In this document: piece by piece, positions 58,510 through 64,000 of the stretch
Layout: every line of letters starts with the position of its first letter
Numbering within the stretch: the first letter of the stretch is position 1
Origin: Enterobacter soli ATCC BAA-2102
Lineage (GTDB): Bacteria; Pseudomonadota; Gammaproteobacteria; Enterobacterales; Enterobacteriaceae
NCBI RefSeq assembly: GCF_001654845.1
Contig: NZ_LXES01000024.1
Location: 1-64,000, forward strand
Direction of reading: 5' to 3'
DNA: 64,000 bases
Made by a program: the position numbers and the translations under genes
The notes under the pieces: generated by a model
What the model was told of the DNA's origin: nothing
Databases searched by the model: none
The model's input: the letters and a program-made list of their open reading frames with translations, nothing else

Positions 58510-59502
58510 TTAGTGATGCAACTCTACCGCTTTTTGTTCCACTTTCTGAGCCTCTACACTCCCGAAGCGTTTAGCGTACAGCGCGGTAATGATCGGCACC
58601 AGAATAGCCGTCACAATCACGCTGGCTGCAACCAGCGCAGTCGCTGAGGCGGCAACAGGTTCAAAGGCGGGGTTAATCTGGGCAATAATGACCGGGTTTG
58701 CAACGGCTGCCCCCGCGGCTGACGAGGCGGCAACACCTGCGGTTCCGTTTCCTCCCCCAATCACCCGGTCGGCAATAATCAGCGGGATCCCGGTGATGAC
58801 GATGACAGCCACGCCCAGCACAATACCCAGCAGACCGGTATCAAGGATAACGTTCAGGTTGATAGTATTGCCGAGCGCAAAACCAAAGAACGGGATCAGC
58901 ACTGGCGTCGCTTTGCTGAAGAAATCACGCAGATCGTGGTCCAGATTGCCCAGCGCAAAACCGATCAGGAATGGCAGAATAGCCCCGACAAAGTGATGCG
59001 GTTCAAACGTCGCCAGGCCAGCGGAACCGAGGATCAGCATAGTCATGAGCGGGCCGGATTCCAGAGACATCAGGACGAAAGCGCCGGATTCTTCTTTTGT
59101 GCCGTACTGGTTCATCAGGCTGGCATATAACCCGCCGTTGGTCATATCCATCGCCGAGACAATAGCCAGAACGGATAATCCGGCAAAGAAACCGGTCTGT
59201 ACGCCATTCTCAGGAATAAACAGGGCGCAGACCATTGCGACCACCCAGGCTACCGCGATTTTAGTGAGAACCAGCGTCCCGGATTTACGCAAAACCGTCC
59301 CTGTTGCACGTAAATTAATAGAGGCGCCAATACAAAAGAACCATACCGCCAGAATCGGGACCGTACCGGTGATCATTCCTTTCGTGAAACCACCAAAATA
59401 AGCCCCGGTATTCGGTGCCAGAGTATTTAGGATCGCACCAAGCACCAGCGGGACCAGCATCATACCGCCAGGAATACGTTCAATCGTGGCTTTAATTTTC
59501 AT
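58510..59502 (-). CDS. kdgT: 2-keto-3-deoxygluconate permease
   Basis: 330-residue inner membrane proton symporter for 2-keto-3-deoxygluconate, a breakdown product of pectin and uronates. Clear KdgT family features: [62 protein letters not shown]; about ten helices. In E. coli K-12 kdgT lies elsewhere (near sodA), so its place between yjcZ and proP is a local difference. Possible KdgR site upstream. Confidence 0.94.
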   Translation of the reverse strand: MKIKATIERIPGGMMLVPLVLGAILNTLAPNTGAYFGGFTKGMITGTVPILAVWFFCIGASINLRATGTVLRKSGTLVLTKIAVAWVVAMVCALFIPENGVQTGFFAGLSVLAIVSAMDMTNGGLYASLMNQYGTKEESGAFVLMSLESGPLMTMLILGSAGLATFEPHHFVGAILPFLIGFALGNLDHDLRDFFSKATPVLIPFFGFALGNTINLNVILDTGLLGIVLGVAVIVITGIPLIIADRVIGGGNGTAGVAASSAAGAAVANPVIIAQINPAFEPVAASATALVAASVIVTAILVPIITALYAKRFGSVEAQKVEQKAVELHH

Positions 59503-59711
59503 GTTTAACCCTCACATCTCACCCCGCGTGGTTGGCGAAAAAGGCGAAAAAATAATTCAATTAATTCAACGAATTGATGGTTTGCGACAGCCGTTAATTC
59601 GTTATCCATGCAATAAATTTAAATAAGTTGCTTCCGCTTAACGTTCGACGGAAGCACTCAAAGTGTGGTGTTCGGATTTATGATGCGATCATCGGAATTA
59701 TGATTCAATGA

Positions 59712-59732
59712 AAATAAAATAATGTTTTAGTT
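59712..59732. promoter_or_regulatory. Candidate KdgR operator upstream of kdgT
   Basis: AAATAAAATAATGTTTTAGTT resembles the KdgR pattern AATRAAAY-N-RTGTTTYATT, about 210 bases before kdgT. The distance is longer than usual. Confidence 0.35.
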
Positions 59733-59936
59733 ATCCAAATCACATATTTCGTGTAAACATTCGTATTGCTGGTTGATAATTAAAAAATCTGTAAATTTGG
59801 TGTGAAGAAATGTGGATTGTTTTTTGTTAGGGGAAAAATAATAACCCCCGCAAGGATATTTTTCTGGAGTCATCTGAAATGGGGTAGGGGAGGGATAATT
59901 GACAAATCCTGAAGGCAACTGACGAACAGGGAAAAT

Positions 59937-59958
59937 ATGTGTGAAGTTGATCACAAAT
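59937..59958. promoter_or_regulatory. Perfect CRP site in the proP control region
   Basis: TGTGA-AGTTGA-TCACA (59940-59955) has both half-sites perfect. It is centred about 204 bases before the proP start, where CRP binds over promoter P1 in E. coli proP. It could also serve the divergent kdgT gene. Confidence 0.85.
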
Positions 59959-60151
59959 ATAAACACTGGTAGGGTAAAGATGTCATTAACTGCCCAGGCA
60001 GGCGTCAACAGGTTCGGTTGTATAGGCGTAAAACGTCAATGTAAGTAAACCTGCTACGCTTGAAGAGGACATGCGCAAGAGGCGCTCAACCTGGTCCACA
60101 GACTGCTGGAATTTCTGTTGTGTGGACAGGGCCAACTCTACGAGGAAAGCA

Positions 60152-61654
60152 ATGCTTAAAAGGAAAAAAGTAAAACCCATCACCCTTCGCGATGTCACCA
60201 TTATTGATGACGCGAAACTGCGTAAAGCGATCACTGCCGCCTCGCTCGGTAATGCGATGGAATGGTTCGATTTCGGTGTCTACGGCTTTGTCGCCTATGC
60301 GTTAGGTAAGGTGTTCTTCCCGGATGCCGACCCCAGCTTGCAGATGATTGCCGCGCTGGGTACGTTCTCCGTGCCGTTCCTGATCCGACCGCTTGGCGGT
60401 TTGTTCTTCGGGATGCTCGGCGATAAGTACGGTCGCCAGAAAATACTCGCCATCACCATTGTGATTATGTCGATCAGTACATTCTGTATCGGCCTGATAC
60501 CGTCTTACGCCTCCATCGGCATCTGGGCACCCATTCTGCTGCTGCTCTGTAAGATGGCGCAGGGCTTCTCTGTGGGCGGTGAATACACCGGCGCGTCGAT
60601 CTTCGTCGCAGAGTACTCTCCGGACAGAAAACGCGGCTTTATGGGAAGCTGGCTGGATTTCGGCTCGATTGCCGGGTTTGTGATGGGTGCGGGGGTCGTC
60701 GTTCTGATTTCGACCGTCGTGGGCGAAGATAACTTCCTGGACTGGGGCTGGCGTATTCCGTTCTTCCTGGCGCTGCCGCTGGGGATTATCGGTCTGTATC
60801 TGCGTCATGCTCTTGAAGAGACGCCAGCGTTCCAGCAGCACGTCGAAAAGCTGGAGCAGGGCGATCGTGAAGGCCTCCAGGAAGGTCCTAAAGTCTCGTT
60901 CAAAGAGATTGCGACCAAACACTGGCGCAGCCTGCTGGTCTGTATCGGGATGGTGATTTCCACCAACGTGACGTACTACATGCTGCTGACTTACATGCCG
61001 AGCTATCTGTCGCATAACCTGCACTACTCGGAAGATCACGGTGTGCTGATTATCATCGCCATCATGGTGGGGATGCTGTTTGTTCAGCCGATTATGGGGC
61101 TCATGAGCGACCGTTTTGGCCGTCGACCTTTTATCATTCTGGGCAGTGTTGCGCTGTTACTGCTGGCGATCCCGGCCTTTATTCTGATTAACAGCGATGT
61201 GCTGGGGCTGATTTTTGCCGGGTTGCTGATGCTGGCTGTGATCCTCAACTGCTTCATCGGGGTGATGGCGTCAACGTTGCCTGCCATGTTCCCGACGCAT
61301 ATCCGCTACAGTGCGCTGGCCGCTGCGTTTAACATTTCGGTGCTGGTTGCCGGTCTGACGCCAACGATTGCTGCTTCGCTGGTGGAAAGCACGCAGAACC
61401 TGATGATGCCGGCCTATTACCTGATGGTTATCGCGGTTATCGGCCTGATTACCGGTTTAACGATGAAGGAAACGGCGAATCTGCCGCTGAAAGGGGCTAC
61501 GCCTGCGGCGTCTGACCTCCAGGAAGCGAAGGAGATCCTGCGCGAGCATCACGATAATATCGAGCAGAAGATTGAAGATATCGATGCCGAGATTGAGGCA
61601 TTGCAGACGAAGCGTTCGCGCCTGGTGGATCAGCATCCACGCATCAACGAGTAA
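60152..61654 (+). CDS. proP: Osmoprotectant:proton symporter ProP
   Basis: MFS inner membrane importer of proline, glycine betaine and ectoine, activated by osmotic upshift. Start at 60152 (MLKRKKVKPITLRDVTIIDD) after CGAGGAAAG gives 500 residues, the E. coli length; the frame is open to 60071. Motif GNAMEWFDFGVYG and MFS loop GDKYGRQK are present, and the C-terminal antiparallel coiled coil (about 455-500, IEQKIEDIDAEIEALQTKRS) that tunes the osmotic set point is intact. Control region holds a perfect CRP site. Confidence 0.98.
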   Translation: MLKRKKVKPITLRDVTIIDDAKLRKAITAASLGNAMEWFDFGVYGFVAYALGKVFFPDADPSLQMIAALGTFSVPFLIRPLGGLFFGMLGDKYGRQKILAITIVIMSISTFCIGLIPSYASIGIWAPILLLLCKMAQGFSVGGEYTGASIFVAEYSPDRKRGFMGSWLDFGSIAGFVMGAGVVVLISTVVGEDNFLDWGWRIPFFLALPLGIIGLYLRHALEETPAFQQHVEKLEQGDREGLQEGPKVSFKEIATKHWRSLLVCIGMVISTNVTYYMLLTYMPSYLSHNLHYSEDHGVLIIIAIMVGMLFVQPIMGLMSDRFGRRPFIILGSVALLLLAIPAFILINSDVLGLIFAGLLMLAVILNCFIGVMASTLPAMFPTHIRYSALAAAFNISVLVAGLTPTIAASLVESTQNLMMPAYYLMVIAVIGLITGLTMKETANLPLKGATPAASDLQEAKEILREHHDNIEQKIEDIDAEIEALQTKRSRLVDQHPRINE

Positions 61655-61655
61655 G

Positions 61656-61686
61656 ATAAAAAACCCGCCGATGGCGGGTTTTTCTT
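61656..61686. terminator. Bidirectional terminator proP/NicO gene
   Basis: AAAACCCGCC (61660-61669) / GGCGGGTTTT (61673-61682), with T-runs in both directions; serves both convergent genes. Confidence 0.93.
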
Positions 61687-61693
61687 TATGGGG

Positions 61694-62647
61694 TTAGCAT
61701 CCCGCTGCGATGTAATCGCCGTTGGCGCTGATGGGGATAACCGTCAGGAACAGAACCGTTGCAAACAGAATCAGCACAATCCCGCCGGCAATTTTGACCA
61801 CCGGCACCAGCCAGCTCAGGGACGAATTCCCGCCAAAGTACGCGACAGTGCGCTCACGGGCATAACGCACCGCCAGTGACAGCCCCATGATCGACAGCGC
61901 AGTGCCCAGCGCCATGGTCATCACCGCTGCAATTCCCCAGGTCACAATCCCCAGCGCATTAGAGAACATCAAAATCATGATCGCCCCGCTGCACGGGCGT
62001 GCGCCAATCGCCAGAATCACCCCCAGGCGCGTTTTCCAGTCGCCCTGAGTCAGGTCAGCGCCTACGCCGTGGTGGCCGCAGCCACAATGTTCATCGTGCT
62101 GGTGCAGGGGCTTGATGGCATTGATGGTCAGTTTTCGCGGACGCAGGCTTTTCAGCGCCTGGTAAATGACAAAGGCACCGAATGCGCCAATCAGCACCGC
62201 GCTGATTTTCTCCACATACCAGCGGCTGGTGCTGAGATCGCCGGACGCCAGGTTAAATCCGACGGCCAGAATAAAGACAAACAGGATCGCGCTTACGCCC
62301 TGCATCAGGCTGCCGAGGAAGGGGACTACCCGGGCAGCCAGCTGGCTCTCTTTGTTGGTGCTGAGATAGGTGGTAACAATAAATTTGCCGTGCCCCGGGC
62401 CAATCGCGTGCAGCACGCCGTAAAAAAACGCGCCCGTCAGCAGCCATAACCCACCGCTGTACTGGTGGTTATTGAGTTGCAGCAGATACATGACAAGGTA
62501 GCGATGCAGCGTGATTTGGGTGGCGAGACACCACTGGATAAAGGCATTCCAGTGAGAATGCAGGGTAAAACCTGCCACCAGGATTGCCAGCAACATCAGC
62601 CCTGCGGTAGGGATGCGCCAGTCGTAGCTAAGGCGTTGAGTGGTCAT
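61694..62647 (-). CDS. NicO-family nickel/cobalt transporter
   Basis: 317-residue inner membrane protein with seven or eight helices of the NicO/RcnA type. Family features: GLLHAIGPGHGKFIV-like segment (GVLHAIGPGHGKF), GARPCSGAIMILMFSNALG, and a histidine/cysteine-rich loop HQHDEHCGCGHHG near the middle that probably binds metal. It may export or import Ni, Co or Zn; direction cannot be told. No RcnR-type regulator or DUF1007 partner is seen next to it. Absent from this place in E. coli. Confidence 0.85.
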   Translation of the reverse strand: MTTQRLSYDWRIPTAGLMLLAILVAGFTLHSHWNAFIQWCLATQITLHRYLVMYLLQLNNHQYSGGLWLLTGAFFYGVLHAIGPGHGKFIVTTYLSTNKESQLAARVVPFLGSLMQGVSAILFVFILAVGFNLASGDLSTSRWYVEKISAVLIGAFGAFVIYQALKSLRPRKLTINAIKPLHQHDEHCGCGHHGVGADLTQGDWKTRLGVILAIGARPCSGAIMILMFSNALGIVTWGIAAVMTMALGTALSIMGLSLAVRYARERTVAYFGGNSSLSWLVPVVKIAGGIVLILFATVLFLTVIPISANGDYIAAGC

Positions 62648-62752
62648 GAGTTGGCCTGCAACGGGAGTGGACTCTGCGGGAAGTATAGCAAGTTAAGCGT
62701 GGGCAATCTTTGATGCAAATAATCAGGGGAGTGTTGGATTTCCAAAAGCAAA

Positions 62753-62779
62753 AACCCGCCTTTTGGGCGGGTTCTTTAA
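62753..62779 (-). terminator. Terminator of tRNA-Phe
   Basis: AACCCGCC (62753-62760) / GGCGGGTT (62766-62773); on the minus strand the stem is followed by TTTTTG. Confidence 0.9.
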
Positions 62780-62783
62780 ATAG

Positions 62784-62859
62784 TGGTGCCCGGACTCGGA
62801 ATCGAACCAAGGACACGGGGATTTTCAATCCCCTGCTCTACCGACTGAGCTATCCGGGC
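62784..62859 (-). tRNA. tRNA-Phe (GAA)
   Basis: 76 bases with encoded CCA. On the minus strand it begins GCCCGGATAGCTCAGTCGG; the anticodon loop is TTGAAAA (anticodon GAA) and the T-loop is GGTTCGATTCC, with acceptor pairing GCCCGGA/TCCGGGC. It matches E. coli tRNA-Phe. No integrase or duplicated 3' end is seen in the window. Confidence 0.98.
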
Positions 62860-63028
62860 AACGGGGCGCATTAAACCGCAATCACGCACGGTCGTCAACA
62901 CTATTTCTGGAAAAGCTGTTCAACTGCTTAACTTTGCGGCAATCTGTCGGTTTGCGCGGCGAAATTGCACAAATCTTCCAGACAGGTTTGGCGCAGTGTG
63001 ACAATGCTGATGAGAAGAGGAGGGCAGT

Positions 63029-63874
63029 ATGGCGAACGACTGGCTTGAGCTGCGTCAGCATTCAGACACGGGCATTGAAACGATTAAAGCGCACTTTGAA
63101 GGTCATGCGTTTGATCCACACTGGCACGATAGCTACCTGGTCGGTATTACCCTTTCCGGTACTCAGCAGTTTCACTGTCGGCGTGAGCGCCATCGTAGCC
63201 ATCCCGGAGATGCGTTTTTACTGGAGCCTGGTGAGATCCACGACGGGGATGCGCCGGTAGAAGGCGGTTTTACCTATCTGACGTTTTATCTGGATGAACA
63301 GTGGCTGACGAAAACGCTGCATGGGCTGTATGACACCATACCTGGCAGCTATTCGCTGCACTTTGCCCAAACGCTGACGCGAGAGCCGCAGCTGGTGCGT
63401 TCGATTGGCGAGACGTTTACCGCGCTTCACAGCGATGAGATGAAAATTGTCCAGCAAAGCACAATGGACGGTTTGCTGGCGCAAATTACCTCACACTGCC
63501 ACTGGCGTAAAAGATTGCCCTCGCAGTTACAGAGCGCGGCGGTGGCCCATCGCGCACGCGATTACCTGTATGCCCATATTGGCGATAACATCGGGTTGTC
63601 CGATCTTGCGCGTGAAACCGGGACGGACCGGTTTACCCTGACGCGCTGTTTTAAACGCGAATTCCACCTTGCTCCGCACGCCTGGCTTATCCAGCTGCGG
63701 CTGGCAAAAGCACGACAGTGCCTGGCACGCGGTGAGCAGCCGGTTGATGTAGCCGCGGCTCTGGGCTTTGCCGACCAAAGCCACCTCGGGCGCTGGTTCC
63801 AGCGGGCATACCGTATTTCGCCAGCCCATTACCGTCGGTTGTGCACAAACCTTCCAGACGTTTCCAGAAAATAG
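63029..63874 (+). CDS. AraC-family regulator with cupin sensor domain
   Basis: 281 residues: AraC-type cupin N-terminal domain (about 15-100, PHWHDSYLVGITLSGTQQFH) and two HTH motifs at the C-terminus (about 180-275, LSDLARETGTDRFTLTRCFK, PVDVAAALGFADQSHLGRWF). RBS GAGGAGGG. It is directly followed by a LysE-family exporter gene on the same strand, which it probably regulates; effector unknown. Confidence 0.92.
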   Translation: MANDWLELRQHSDTGIETIKAHFEGHAFDPHWHDSYLVGITLSGTQQFHCRRERHRSHPGDAFLLEPGEIHDGDAPVEGGFTYLTFYLDEQWLTKTLHGLYDTIPGSYSLHFAQTLTREPQLVRSIGETFTALHSDEMKIVQQSTMDGLLAQITSHCHWRKRLPSQLQSAAVAHRARDYLYAHIGDNIGLSDLARETGTDRFTLTRCFKREFHLAPHAWLIQLRLAKARQCLARGEQPVDVAAALGFADQSHLGRWFQRAYRISPAHYRRLCTNLPDVSRK

Positions 63875-63910
63875 CGTCACATTCATGGCTCTTATAAAAA
63901 GGAGCCACCT

Positions 63911-64000
63911 GTGAGTCTGATCCCCTTCCTGCTGTTTGCTTTTGTTGCCTCGATAACGCCGGGGCCAACCAATATTCTGGTCCTGACCAACAGCCAGCAT
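63911..64000 (+). CDS. LysE/RhtB-family exporter, 5' part only
   Basis: Thirty codons from a GTG start at 63911, with AAGGAG eight bases upstream, running off the window. The peptide (LIPFLLFAFVASITPGPTNI) shows the N-terminal helix and the hallmark TPGPTN of LysE-type amino acid exporters. Too short to say which substrate. Confidence 0.85.
   Translation, partial: MSLIPFLLFAFVASITPGPTNILVLTNSQH

Noticed and set aside
62784..62859. tRNA-Phe as the attachment site of an integrated element
   Set aside because: No integrase and no second copy of the tRNA 3' end was found in the window.

Overview
The window is chromosomal DNA from a member of the Enterobacteriaceae close to Enterobacter or Lelliottia. 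Nearly every gene has a recognisable E. coli counterpart and the order follows the E. coli 92-93 min region: aphA, yjbR, uvrA, ssb, yjcB, pdeC, soxSR, ghxP, yjcE, actP-yjcH-acs, gltP, yjcO, fdhF, als operon, rpiB, yjdP, phnPONMLKJIHGFEDC, yjdN, yjdM, crfC, yjcZ, proP. Genus assignment is inference. Function calls rest on remembered family features; no database search was run.

Layout. 1-4.5 kb: aphA, yjbR and the SOS pair uvrA/ssb, divergent over a LexA box. 5-10 kb: yjcB, a diguanylate cyclase absent from the E. coli order, the phosphodiesterase pdeC, and soxS/soxR around a perfect SoxR box. 10-16.7 kb: a glutathione S-transferase, ghxP behind PurR-like boxes, yjcE, and a LysR-cidA-cidB cluster. 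16.7-23.3 kb: acs-yjcH-actP, gltP and yjcO; the nrf operon that separates acs and gltP in E. coli is missing. 23.4-26 kb: a hok-type toxin locus and fdhF, which is read through an in-frame UGA (selenocysteine).

26.3-35.6 kb is the main accessory island: a sugar ABC importer, a D-lyxose/D-mannose-type isomerase, a class II aldolase and a PfkB kinase in one operon, bracketed by an OmpR-type response regulator and a hybrid sensor kinase. It sits where E. coli K-12 carries mdtNOP-yjcS. The likely pathway is aldose to ketose to ketose phosphate to two trioses or a triose plus glycolaldehyde. 35.6-42.4 kb: the D-allose genes alsK-E-C-A-B-R and rpiB. 42.5-54.6 kb: yjdP and a complete C-P lyase operon with an intact phnE, then yjdN and yjdM. 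55-64 kb: crfC-yjcZ, kdgT, proP, a NicO-type metal transporter, tRNA-Phe, an AraC regulator and the start of a LysE-family exporter.

The most striking unexplained structure is a family of about 12 intergenic palindromes (CCCTCTCCCC hairpin plus a GGGTGAGGG tail). In all three ABC-importer operons of the window a copy or an inverted pair lies directly after the gene for the periplasmic binding protein, which suggests control of mRNA stability. The hok locus shows two mutually exclusive perfect 10-bp stems at its predicted mRNA 5' end. No insertion sequence, prophage, integrase or CRISPR array was seen.
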